Shown here one piece after another: positions 27,043 through 35,287 of a stretch of DNA of 64,000 nucleotides. This stretch comes from Flavobacterium piscinae (GTDB taxonomy: Bacteria; Bacteroidota; Bacteroidia; Flavobacteriales; Flavobacteriaceae). A program made the translations under genes and the position numbers. How positions within the stretch are numbered: position 1 is the stretch's first letter; each line of letters starts with the position of its first letter. The notes below the pieces were generated by a model that saw nothing but the letters and a program-made list of their open reading frames with translations, was not told where the DNA came from and searched no databases. Location: positions 124,001 through 188,000 of the forward strand of contig NZ_SBKQ01000005.1 of assembly GCF_004122145.1 (NCBI RefSeq). The letters run 5' to 3'.

Positions 27043-28490
27043 AATTCAAATAAATTTTCCTGAGAAGAAATTAAAGTAGTATTCTTAGGTAAATTATTAT
27101 TTTTTTGAATGATAGTATACAATTTTTGTTCAAAATCTATGTCATCCGGATTCAAATATACAGCCTTTTGAGAAGAAATAATCGATTGAAATGAAAAAAC
27201 ACCAATCTCATTCAATAAAACAGTATAAACATCAAAAAATGAAGCTTCGATAATAGTTCCAGAAAAATGAGTTACATGCAAAGTTGCTTTTGAAAGTAAA
27301 AGTGGTAAAGGATCAGAAGTAGCATCATCAAGGTTAACCAAGTCTAAAACTCCTTTACTCGCTAAAAAAGATTTGATTTTGTCTATTTCGTTTAACTGTC
27401 TAGGATGCAATCGAACAAACCACTTGTAAGGATTATTTTTAATAAAACTCAGTACCGATTCAGGAAATAACTGAATAATGGTCAGTGGATTCGGTTGCAA
27501 AGAATAAAGAATATAGTTTTTATGTTTGTAATTCACTTCTTTAGCTTTCCAGTATTCTATCCATGGATTACCAATGACTTTTACGGAATAATCAGAATTT
27601 TTTTTCGACCATTCCCGAATAACATTTTCACTTCCTACATCCCAACACCAATAGTGTTTCGGAATCATATCGTAGCCGGTTTCCGGCAAAGAAATCCAAT
27701 TACTGTATGCTAAATGCACATCTGATTGTGGGCCATGTTGCATTTCAATTGTGTCAATTTTTAACTGATTGGCAGCTGTAGTAAGAGCAAAAATATCTTC
27801 TAAATAATAACATAAAATCAATACTTTTTTTGGCTTAATAACTTTCAATACTTTATTAAAAAACAATACTCTGGGATAAAATTCTTTATTAGCCCATTTC
27901 AATACATTTTCTTGGGAGTAAACTTTCACAAATTTTTCAAAAAGTTTATCTTCTTTCAAATAATGGAGGAAGGAATTGTATTGATTTAATGTCACTTTTT
28001 GAGAATATGGCCTATTTTTTTTTAGAAGAAGATATCCTTTTAAGGCTTCAGAAAAGCTTAAAATTAAATCTTTATTGTGTTGCTTTTTGGAATCATATCC
28101 ATACTCAAAATAGACAGATGATTTTTCTATTTCATTTCTTTCTATCAACGTGTCAAAAAATCTATTAAATCTAGCGTTTTTATAATCTACTCGATGAGCA
28201 TCGGCACCTACGAAAATAAAATCCTTTTTGGGTAATGTTCGCATCCATTTAAAATAGCGATAAATCGCTCTAATTTTTCTAAATGTACTTTTTAATTGTT
28301 CAATTGCACTTTTAGATTTAATGGCTTTAGCACGAACTTCTTTTTGCTCAAGCGTGTTTATTAGATAAAAAAAAAGTTTAATTCTAAGGTAAGGCCAAAG
28401 ATGAATGGTTCCTATTTTCCATTGGTTAACAGGAAAATCATCTTCGATTTTAAGAATAAAATCTTTTATATCTACTCTGTTTTTAATCAT
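27039..28490 (-). CDS. Uncharacterised GT-B-like protein, candidate nonulosonic-acid transferase
   Basis: 483 aa with no membrane segment. I do not recognise a named family with certainty. The C-terminal half resembles capsule GT-B enzymes of the KpsS/polysialyltransferase kind: IEMQHGPQSDVHLAYS, HYWCWDVGSENVIREW, KVIGNPWIEYW, WFVRLHPRQ and HVTHFSGTIIEASFFDVYTVLL (the late S/T-G-x-x-x-E signature). The N-terminal half has KKDFIFVGADAHRVDYKN. It directly follows the PtmE-like gene (8-base overlap) and ends the nonulosonic-acid block, so transfer of the activated sugar onto the glycan is a reasonable inference. Confidence 0.55.
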   Translation of the reverse strand: MIKNRVDIKDFILKIEDDFPVNQWKIGTIHLWPYLRIKLFFYLINTLEQKEVRAKAIKSKSAIEQLKSTFRKIRAIYRYFKWMRTLPKKDFIFVGADAHRVDYKNARFNRFFDTLIERNEIEKSSVYFEYGYDSKKQHNKDLILSFSEALKGYLLLKKNRPYSQKVTLNQYNSFLHYLKEDKLFEKFVKVYSQENVLKWANKEFYPRVLFFNKVLKVIKPKKVLILCYYLEDIFALTTAANQLKIDTIEMQHGPQSDVHLAYSNWISLPETGYDMIPKHYWCWDVGSENVIREWSKKNSDYSVKVIGNPWIEYWKAKEVNYKHKNYILYSLQPNPLTIIQLFPESVLSFIKNNPYKWFVRLHPRQLNEIDKIKSFLASKGVLDLVNLDDATSDPLPLLLSKATLHVTHFSGTIIEASFFDVYTVLLNEIGVFSFQSIISSQKAVYLNPDDIDFEQKLYTIIQKNNNLPKNTTLISSQENLFEL

Positions 28491-29505
28491 TTTTTATAGA
28501 TATATAATCTTTTGGGAGACCGATATCCATCCAATCATCATTTGCTTTAAACACCTTTACTGTTAGTTTGTTTTCGATTGACTTTAAAAACAAGTTTGGC
28601 ATATCGAAAAACTCATTTTTTACTAACAATGATTTGGCTTTAGTATTTAAAACGTAAATTCCCAGATTAATGTCGAAATTAGAGGTAGGCTTCTCTTTTA
28701 AAGTAATTAAGTTGTAATTACTATCATATTTAACTTCTGCATAAGGGTTTGTATAACTCATTTCTTTCGTACACATTACCGCATCTGCGTTTGAATGAAC
28801 ACAATAATCTAAAATAGAAGTATAATCTAAACTTGTAATGACATCTCCATTAATCACAAAAAAAGGAGACTGTATCAATGAATTATCAATTAAACTTAAA
28901 GCACCTGCTGTTCCCAGTCTTTTTTCTTCTACAATGTATTGAATAGAAACTCCAATATGACTCCCGTCTTTAAAGTATTCTTCTATCACTTCTTTTCTAT
29001 AATTTACACAAAAAATAAAATTTTCAAAACCTTGATTTTTAAAGGATTCAACAATATATTCTAATATTGGCTTTCCTTTAATTTGTAGCATCGGTTTTGG
29101 AGTCTGCTTCGTTAATTCCCCTAACCTAGACCCTAAACCTCCAGCCATTATTATTACAGTATTTGGCTTTGTTTCTTTTTCAAATGAATTTAAAAGAAAA
29201 ACTTCTTTTAAAATATTATGCTCATCTACTAAAGGAACATGAAATCGTTTTTTTTCCTGTAAGAAGTTTACAATTTGATTTTTAGGCGAATGAAAAGGTA
29301 ATGTAAATGGAGTAATGTTTATTATTTCGGAAATTTTCTTTTTTTGGTTTAATAAAGCTTTACGAATATCTCCATCGGTAACAATTCCATACAAAGATTC
29401 GTCTTCATTAACGACAGCTAAAAAACCAACCCCATAAAAATCTAACTTCCTAATTATGTCTTCGAAAGTTTTTAGTTCGTTATATTTTACTGAATATTTA
29501 CTCAT
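28483..29505 (-). CDS. PtmE-like CBS-domain nucleotidyltransferase
   Basis: 340 aa. Two N-terminal CBS motifs (about 1-110: FLAVVNEDESLYGIVTDGDIRKAL, then HVPLVDEHNILKEVF) precede a sugar-phosphate nucleotidyltransferase domain opening at residue 117 with VIIMAGGLGSRLGE and TPKPMLQIKGKPILEY, with FFVINGDVITS further on. This two-part architecture is that of Campylobacter PtmE, which makes GDP-glucosamine at the start of the GDP route to legionaminic acid; a mannose-1-phosphate guanylyltransferase-like role is the alternative. The gene follows the second NeuB with no gap, and its neighbours are other nonulosonic-acid genes, which supports the PtmE reading. Confidence 0.75.
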   Translation of the reverse strand: MSKYSVKYNELKTFEDIIRKLDFYGVGFLAVVNEDESLYGIVTDGDIRKALLNQKKKISEIINITPFTLPFHSPKNQIVNFLQEKKRFHVPLVDEHNILKEVFLLNSFEKETKPNTVIIMAGGLGSRLGELTKQTPKPMLQIKGKPILEYIVESFKNQGFENFIFCVNYRKEVIEEYFKDGSHIGVSIQYIVEEKRLGTAGALSLIDNSLIQSPFFVINGDVITSLDYTSILDYCVHSNADAVMCTKEMSYTNPYAEVKYDSNYNLITLKEKPTSNFDINLGIYVLNTKAKSLLVKNEFFDMPNLFLKSIENKLTVKVFKANDDWMDIGLPKDYISIKND

Positions 29506-30495
29506 TTAAATTAAATCACTTTTTTTAAAAGGAACATCCTTTTTTACGGTTATAAGTGTTTTTTTTCCTATTAATTCTGTACAATCATTGATACAATTTG
29601 TTCCGCTTGTTATCATTTTGAAATCAATATCATTTAATTTTAAAATTGCATTTTCTTCTATATCTCTATTTGCAACACAAACTAATTGTCTTTCTCTGTA
29701 AACAACTTCTTTTTCATTAAAAACATAGGCGTTTTCTTGCTCAATTAGTATGCTTTTATCAATAAAATTAATTCTGTCCAATATTGTTTGCATTTTTTTT
29801 ACTCCAATAGCTGAATTAAAATCCACTCGTTCCAAACCTTCATCTAATGTAAAATGTTTTTCAAAAATTGTAGCTCCTAAAAGGCGAGCATATTCATTAC
29901 TCAATACAGCATATTCATCATCAAATGAAGAATGATCAGCATAGCCAATTTTAAAATTTGGAAAGTCTTTTTTTACCCATTCAATCTTACCTAAATTAAC
30001 ATCTTCTAATTTACTTGGAAAAGATTGAAAACCAACCATTAAAACTTTTATTTTATGTTTGAAAAAAACAATCTTATTTTCAATTTCAGTTTTATCTCTT
30101 CCACCAATTGCTAAAATAATATCATTATCATATTCATTTATAGCAGATAATAACTTAACATCGTTAAATGAAACTGAATGTATATCTATATATTTAACAG
30201 GATATTTATCAGCTAACTTTAATGCCTCAACATTTAGTGGCATTAAAATAATATCTAAACCTAAACTTAGTGTATATTTAAATACTTCATCCCATTGTGT
30301 TAATGAAAAGCAATATGATTTTAATTGTTCAAAAGCCGAATGATAAACTGAAACAAAATCTTCTACTCGGGTTAAAACTTGAAATTTTACTCCATCAACT
30401 TTCAATTCTTTTGCGGCATTTATTATCTTTTTAAGATAATCTATATCTCCTTCATGATGGAAAGCTGTTTCGATATAAAAATACGATTTATTCAT
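29506..30495 (-). CDS. Divergent NeuB/SAF-domain protein (second sialic-acid-synthase-like paralogue)
   Basis: 329 aa. Overall a NeuB fold: TIM-barrel part (about 1-255) with VDGVKFQVL (residues 34-41), KIGYADHSSFDDEY and TIFEKHFTLDEGLERVDFN, then a C-terminal SAF/antifreeze-like domain (about 270-329, YRERQLVCVANRDI...). Compared with the other NeuB in this operon it lacks the EIGANHNG opening (ETAFHHEGD instead), the STGM loop, the LLHC-S-YP segment and the PGxDH end. Canonical NeuB condenses an N-acyl hexosamine with phosphoenolpyruvate; the replaced motifs suggest another acceptor or altered chemistry. Its ends overlap or abut neighbours, so it is coexpressed. Confidence 0.72.
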   Translation of the reverse strand: MNKSYFYIETAFHHEGDIDYLKKIINAAKELKVDGVKFQVLTRVEDFVSVYHSAFEQLKSYCFSLTQWDEVFKYTLSLGLDIILMPLNVEALKLADKYPVKYIDIHSVSFNDVKLLSAINEYDNDIILAIGGRDKTEIENKIVFFKHKIKVLMVGFQSFPSKLEDVNLGKIEWVKKDFPNFKIGYADHSSFDDEYAVLSNEYARLLGATIFEKHFTLDEGLERVDFNSAIGVKKMQTILDRINFIDKSILIEQENAYVFNEKEVVYRERQLVCVANRDIEENAILKLNDIDFKMITSGTNCINDCTELIGKKTLITVKKDVPFKKSDLI

Positions 30496-31297
30496 AAAGC
30501 CTTACTATTTTTGAATTTTCCTTTCTTCTTTGCATATCATTAGAGAATTGCTCAAAAGTAATTTCTTCACCATAAGGATATTTAATTTTTCCACCTGCTT
30601 GAATAGCTTTTTTTGGAAAAAATTCATTTTTAGATTCATCAATAAGCAAGGAAATTATATCAATTAACAGATTTTGCTTATCACATAAACGAGCAATATT
30701 TTTGGCTCTGATTAAATCTTCGGGTGTATCAACAGTTACACTTAAATAAGAAAAATCGTTTTCAAATGGCTTAACTATTCCGCAATTATATTGTTTTGGC
30801 TCGAATAAAAATAACATTAGGTATTCACTAATAGCAGGATCCATTTTGGCATAACAATCTTTTAAACTCTCAAATTTTATAACTTCAACGGCAGCTCCTA
30901 TTGGCACATCTACAAGTCTAACATAATCTAACTTTTCTTGTAATAAAAACTCAATTTGCCTAGACACATATTCAATAGATGAAAATGGATTATCGCCAGT
31001 TATTCTTAAAACGATATCTGCCTGTTCAATTTCACCAACCTCAATCATTCTTTCAATAACTGCATCCGATGAACCTCTGTAAATTTGAACATTATTTCTT
31101 TTAGCAATGTCTTCAAAAATATCATCAACCGATTCTCTTGATGTACATATATAAACTTTATCAATTGCACTACATCCTTTAACTCTTTGAATTAAAAAGT
31201 CTATCATAGAAGTACCCTCGTTTATATCTCGAAGCACTTTTAAAGGAAGTCTTTGCGAAACTGTTCTAGCAATGATACACGCTACTACTTTAGGCAT
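30488..31297 (-). CDS. Cytidylyltransferase-family protein (SpsF/NeuA-like)
   Basis: 269 aa. Begins VVACIIARTVSQRLPLKVLRDI, the ARxxSxRLPxK nucleotide-binding motif of CMP-Kdo/CMP-sialate synthetases and SpsF, followed by DKVYICTSRESVDDIFEDIA, RGSSDAVIERMI and IVLRITGDNPFSS (the metal-binding GD-NP site). It is closer to the SpsF/'cytidylyltransferase' group than to typical NeuA/LegF. Its place between the NeuB genes and the YhcH-like gene suggests that it activates the nonulosonic acid as the CMP sugar. It overlaps both neighbours by 8 bases. Confidence 0.78.
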   Translation of the reverse strand: MPKVVACIIARTVSQRLPLKVLRDINEGTSMIDFLIQRVKGCSAIDKVYICTSRESVDDIFEDIAKRNNVQIYRGSSDAVIERMIEVGEIEQADIVLRITGDNPFSSIEYVSRQIEFLLQEKLDYVRLVDVPIGAAVEVIKFESLKDCYAKMDPAISEYLMLFLFEPKQYNCGIVKPFENDFSYLSVTVDTPEDLIRAKNIARLCDKQNLLIDIISLLIDESKNEFFPKKAIQAGGKIKYPYGEEITFEQFSNDMQRRKENSKIVRLYE

Positions 31298-31730
31298 TTT
31301 TCTTTTTGATTACTAATTTAATGGCTTCTTTGTCTAACACATTACAATGAATAATTCCCGGCTTTACAATAACAAACTGATTTTCATATATTTCAACAAG
31401 GTGCTCTGTGTTTGATTTAACTAAGCAATAATCTTGATCATTTAAGTTATCTTCTAAAACTTCATAAAAATCATCACCAATATAAAATGTATCCTTTCCT
31501 GAAATTGTTAAATGAACATCCGTATTTATTTTATGAAATTCTTTGACTTCATCATTTAAATTACTAGAATTTAGTAAAATTAATTTTAAACTTTCATCAT
31601 AGATAAACCATTCGCCAAAATTAATCTGATTTTGTTTAACCCGTAATATATTTTTCTTAATAAAATCTAATTCATTTTGATTAAAAAACGAATGAAGAGC
31701 TTCCATTTTATTAATACCAATTTTACTCAA
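31290..31730 (-). CDS. YhcH/YjgK/YiaL-family protein (NanQ-like anomerase candidate)
   Basis: 146 aa, cupin-like. The family block is visible: HKINTDVHLTISGKDTFYIGDDF, DYCLVKSNTEHLVEIYENQFVIVKPGIIHCNVL and IKLVIKK at the C-terminus, matching the YhcH/TabA pattern of a D-H-x-T/I-GxE stretch followed by FAIFFPxxxHxP. In E. coli YhcH (NanQ) is an N-acetylneuraminate anomerase. Placed between a NeuB synthase and a cytidylyltransferase, the protein could interconvert anomers so that CMP activation can proceed; that role is inference. It overlaps both neighbours by 8 bases. Confidence 0.7.
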   Translation of the reverse strand: MSKIGINKMEALHSFFNQNELDFIKKNILRVKQNQINFGEWFIYDESLKLILLNSSNLNDEVKEFHKINTDVHLTISGKDTFYIGDDFYEVLEDNLNDQDYCLVKSNTEHLVEIYENQFVIVKPGIIHCNVLDKEAIKLVIKKKNA

Positions 31731-32778
31731 AACAGTTCCAATTTAAGACTGAATCAATTTCTAAGTCTTGATTAACTTTTCTACCAATCACGTATAAAAA
31801 TTCGTTAGGTGGAATGCCGGTTCCCGGTCTTTTATAAGCTAAATCTGATTCTTTAATTATATCGCCTTTCTTAAGAGCTTTTTCTAAAACAATACTTCTC
31901 CTGAATTTTGACTTCTTTTGTTCTTCTTCATCAGAAACCGTTCTAAAAACATTTCCTAAAGCTGCGGCAATTTTTTTAGAATCTTCACAAATTGTTTTCA
32001 TTTCAACCGGATTAGCTGATATTTCATGATCCCAACCCGGTAAATCTTTATCTAATGTAAAATGTTTTTCTATAATACAAGCTCCCAAAGCTACCGAAGC
32101 TAAGGGAATTGAGGCTCCAAATGAATGGTCGGAAAAGCCAATTGGCAAGTCAAATGCTTGTTGCAACATGGTGATATTTCTTAAATGGATGTCTTTATCT
32201 TTTGGGGGATAAATTGAAATACAATGTAACAAAACTATGTTATTATTTCCTTCCGCTTTAACGGTATTTACAGCAGTTTCTATTTCAGATAAAGTCGACA
32301 TCCCGGTAGAAATCACTAAAGGTTTCATTGTTTTAGCTGCATATTTCAAAAACGGAATATTATTGATATCCATCGATGCAATTTTAAGAAATGGCACATC
32401 TAGTTTAACCAATAAATCTACTTCTTCATTTGAAAAAGGAGACGAACAAAAATCAACTCCTTTTGTTTTACAATACTCTTTTAATTCAACATGTTGGTCA
32501 TCTCGTAAATAGTATCTTTCAACCATTTCTTTAAGTGAACCAAAATGCTTCTTTGGCGAATCATCATAAGATTGATTTCTGTCGTATTCTTCTTTCGCTA
32601 TCAAAGATTTAGGTGTCCACGATTGAAATTTAACGGCATCACAACCACATTCTACCGCACTGTCAATCATTTTTTTAGCTAGATCCATATCGCCGTTATG
32701 ATTGGCTCCAATTTCTGCGATTATATAGGGCTCACAAAAATTGTAAACTTCCTTTTTTGGACTTAAATGTACTTTCAT
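31723..32778 (-). CDS. NeuB/LegI-type nonulosonic acid synthase
   Basis: 351 aa from ATG 32776-32778, which overlaps the GT2 gene stop as ATGA; the frame runs 7 codons further up without a better start. The canonical set is complete: AEIGANHNGD (21-30), DAVKFQSW (47-54), FCSSPFSNEEVDLL, FLKIASMDI, VISTGMSTLSEIE, VLLHCISIYPPKD, LPIGFSDHSFGAS, CIIEKHFTLDKDLPGWDHEIS, and a C-terminal SAF domain ending with KRPGTGIPPNEF. It condenses a 2-epi hexosamine with phosphoenolpyruvate; in context the product is a sialic-acid-like C9 sugar, and LegB next to it makes legionaminic acid or a relative most likely. Confidence 0.9.
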   Translation of the reverse strand: MKVHLSPKKEVYNFCEPYIIAEIGANHNGDMDLAKKMIDSAVECGCDAVKFQSWTPKSLIAKEEYDRNQSYDDSPKKHFGSLKEMVERYYLRDDQHVELKEYCKTKGVDFCSSPFSNEEVDLLVKLDVPFLKIASMDINNIPFLKYAAKTMKPLVISTGMSTLSEIETAVNTVKAEGNNNIVLLHCISIYPPKDKDIHLRNITMLQQAFDLPIGFSDHSFGASIPLASVALGACIIEKHFTLDKDLPGWDHEISANPVEMKTICEDSKKIAAALGNVFRTVSDEEEQKKSKFRRSIVLEKALKKGDIIKESDLAYKRPGTGIPPNEFLYVIGRKVNQDLEIDSVLNWNCFE

Positions 32779-33614
32779 AATTGTATCTCTTCCCACCAAA
32801 AGGGGTTTTTAATTGTACTGTTTTGTAATGAATTTGTATAATTTATTTCAGAAATTTTATCGCTGACACTACTGTATTCTATGGCTAATTCCTGAAAATC
32901 AGCGTTTATTTTTGCTAAGCTAATATAATGATTTAATTTCACATTAAATCCTTTCTTAAAGTCTTCAAAAGTCATTTCTTTACGTCCAACAATATTGGCA
33001 TTGTGTTGTCTGTAATAAACAACTGATTGAGAAGTAAATCCCACTTTCCAATGCTTCTGTAATAGAATCGAAAAAAAATACCAATCAAGAGCCACCAAAT
33101 TAGAGTCAAATTTTATTTGATTTGGTAAAACCTTTTTTTTAATAGCTGTATTTCCAAGTCCTAAGAAATTATATTTTTTTATACTTTCAATTGAAATAGT
33201 TTCTTTTAATTCTGGGCGGTTTTCCCAATACAAACCTGTTAATTGAGTTTTATCACTGGAAACTAATATGAGATCGTTTGCAATTATATCCACCTTTTCT
33301 AACCATTTTGTGCAAACTTCTACTCTGTTTGAAGAAAAGTAATCATCGGTATCCCCAAAAATAAAATTTTCAAAGGATGTTTCTTTTATGTATTCAAAAA
33401 GTTGAGTTCGTGTCTCAGAAACAGAGCCTTTTACGTTAATTATTTTATAGACTAAATGTGTGTTTTTAAGATAATCAACTAAATTAAGCACACCGTCATT
33501 AAATAAAAGAAGAACAAAATCTTTATTGGTTTGTTGTTCAAGTGAACTTAAAAAATCCTTAAAATAAATTATGTTTGCGGGAAAAATCACACTACAAAAG
33601 GCTGTCTTTACCAT
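32775..33614 (-). CDS. GT2-like glycosyltransferase (divergent)
   Basis: 279 aa. The GT-A beginning is weak (AFCSVIFPANIIYFKDFLSSLEQQTNKDF), but LLLFNDGVLN and FIFGDTDDYFSSNRVE (DTDD metal site) and the later LDWYFFSILLQ with VVYYRQHNANIVG match GT2 enzymes. It sits inside the nonulosonic-acid block, sharing ATGA with neuB downstream and a base with the acyltransferase upstream. Such position suggests a job in making or transferring the acid's partner sugar; the actual donor is unknown. Confidence 0.7.
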   Translation of the reverse strand: MVKTAFCSVIFPANIIYFKDFLSSLEQQTNKDFVLLLFNDGVLNLVDYLKNTHLVYKIINVKGSVSETRTQLFEYIKETSFENFIFGDTDDYFSSNRVEVCTKWLEKVDIIANDLILVSSDKTQLTGLYWENRPELKETISIESIKKYNFLGLGNTAIKKKVLPNQIKFDSNLVALDWYFFSILLQKHWKVGFTSQSVVYYRQHNANIVGRKEMTFEDFKKGFNVKLNHYISLAKINADFQELAIEYSSVSDKISEINYTNSLQNSTIKNPFWWEEIQL

Positions 33615-34252
33615 TACTTCAATTTTTTTACCGGATTTCCTATATAAGTTCCTTTTTCTGTAATTGATTTTACAACTACAGCACCCATACCAATTACAGT
33701 TTCTTCTACAATTTCAATATTTTGCTTTAATGAAGCATTTGTACCGATTTCAACACATGCGTGTAGGTTGACATTTCCACTAAGAACAGAAGCAGGCGAT
33801 AAATGGACAAAATTGCTTATATTACAATCATGGCCTACTTGAACCGCTCGATCAACTATGGTAAAATCACCTATTGTCACATCACAACTAATTACTGAAT
33901 TTTGTAAAATTATAACCCCTTTTCCAACATTAGCCGTTTCATTCAAAAGTACTGTAGGATGAATAATGGTGGGGAAAAAAGTATTTTTTGATAAGCCGGA
34001 TACAAGTCGCTTACGAATATTCGGATTTCCAATTGCTAAAACAATCTGAAAATCATCGCTAATGAAATCATTTTCAACCAATAACGGACAATTTAAAAAA
34101 TAATTTTCACTTGTTTTTTCTTTATCAACAAAAATAACTTGATCATAGATGGAAATATTATTTGCTTTAAAAATATCTTTTAAACAATAAAATACATCTT
34201 TGGCCAATCCGCCAGTTCCGAAAACAGCAATTTTTTTATCAAAATTAAGCAT
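33614..34252 (-). CDS. NeuD/PglD-family sugar N- or O-acyltransferase
   Basis: 212 aa. A Rossmann-like N-terminal part with AVFGTGGLAKDVFYCL is followed by a left-handed beta-helix (about 95-200): VGKGVIILQNSVISCDVTIG, IVDRAVQVGHDCNISNFVHLSP (catalytic-type His of the GHDC loop) and VIGMGAVVVKSITEKGTYIGNP at the C-terminus. NeuD O-acetylates sialic acid; LegH and PglD N-acetylate the 4-amino sugar of legionaminic acid and bacillosamine. Here it lies between LegB and neuB, which fits LegH. That role would need the 4-amino intermediate, whose aminotransferase is not in the window. Confidence 0.78.
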   Translation of the reverse strand: MLNFDKKIAVFGTGGLAKDVFYCLKDIFKANNISIYDQVIFVDKEKTSENYFLNCPLLVENDFISDDFQIVLAIGNPNIRKRLVSGLSKNTFFPTIIHPTVLLNETANVGKGVIILQNSVISCDVTIGDFTIVDRAVQVGHDCNISNFVHLSPASVLSGNVNLHACVEIGTNASLKQNIEIVEETVIGMGAVVVKSITEKGTYIGNPVKKLK

Positions 34253-34254
34253 TG

Positions 34255-35256
34255 TTAAACGTTATAAATATCGGATTTATAATGGCTTAAATTTTCTCTA
34301 TTTGAAAACCACTCAATGGTTTGTATAATAGCTTGGGTAAAATTAGTTTTGGGTTCCCATCCCGTTAAATTATTAAGTTTAGTGTTGTCTCCAAAAAGTC
34401 TAAAAACTTCACTTTTTTCAGGTCTAATTCTATTTTTATCAGTAACTATTTTTGCTTTCGGATTAATTTTTTGGATTAGTAAATCTGCCACTTCCTGAAT
34501 GCTGATTTCTGAATTTGTAGCAATATTTACTTCATGACCAATTAATTCGTTACAATTTGCTATTGCTTCAAAAGCTCTAACAGTATCTTTGACAAACAAT
34601 AAATCTCTTGTAGGTGTAACATCACCTAATTTAATTTCTGTTTTCCCACTCAGAAGTTGTGTAATTATGGTTGGAATAAAAGCTCTAGCTGATTGACGTG
34701 GTCCAAAAGTATTAAATGGTCTAACGATGGTAACGGGCAGATTAAAACTTCTGTAAAAAGAATCAGCAATTGCATCGGCACCAATTTTAGAAGCAGAATA
34801 AGGTGATTGTGGTTGTTTTGGATGCTTTTCATCAATAGGAACATATTGAGCAGTTCCATAAACTTCAGAAGTAGAAGTGATTAATAGTCGTTCTATGTTT
34901 AAATCGCGAGCTGTCTGTAATATATTGAGTGTTCCTTTTACATTAGTATCTATATAAGAATCGGGAGAATGATAACTAAACGGAATGGCTATGAGTGCTG
35001 CCAAATGAAAAACTATCTGACAATCCTTCATGGCTTCACGAACACCATTTGGATCACGCACATCACCCATAAAAATTTCAATTCTTTGCAGATTTTCTTT
35101 GTCTAAACTATCTAGCCAACCCCAAGAATTAAATGAGTTGTAAAAACAAAATGCCTTGACTTGATAACCTTGAGTAATTAAAAATTCAACTAAGTGAGAA
35201 CCAATAAATCCATCTGCTCCGGTGACTAATATTTTTTTATTTTGTAAAAAACTCAT
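34255..35256 (-). CDS. legB: LegB-type NAD-dependent 4,6-dehydratase
   Basis: 333 aa extended short-chain dehydrogenase. LVTGADGFIGSHLVEFL (NAD-binding GxxGxxG at 13-19), GDVRDPNGVREAM, HLAALIAIPFSYHSPDSYIDTN, TSTSEVYGT, the catalytic YSASK and the long RPFNTFGPRQSARAFIPTII block are near-identical in pattern to LegB. The early YNSFNSWGWLD segment is characteristic of LegB. It converts a GDP- (or UDP-) N-acetylglucosamine to its 4-keto-6-deoxy form, the first committed step to legionaminic acid. The next enzyme, the aminotransferase LegC, usually adjoins it but is absent here. Confidence 0.87.
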   Translation of the reverse strand: MSFLQNKKILVTGADGFIGSHLVEFLITQGYQVKAFCFYNSFNSWGWLDSLDKENLQRIEIFMGDVRDPNGVREAMKDCQIVFHLAALIAIPFSYHSPDSYIDTNVKGTLNILQTARDLNIERLLITSTSEVYGTAQYVPIDEKHPKQPQSPYSASKIGADAIADSFYRSFNLPVTIVRPFNTFGPRQSARAFIPTIITQLLSGKTEIKLGDVTPTRDLLFVKDTVRAFEAIANCNELIGHEVNIATNSEISIQEVADLLIQKINPKAKIVTDKNRIRPEKSEVFRLFGDNTKLNNLTGWEPKTNFTQAIIQTIEWFSNRENLSHYKSDIYNV

Positions 35257-35287
35257 TACATCTATTTTATAATTTGAATAACTCTAC

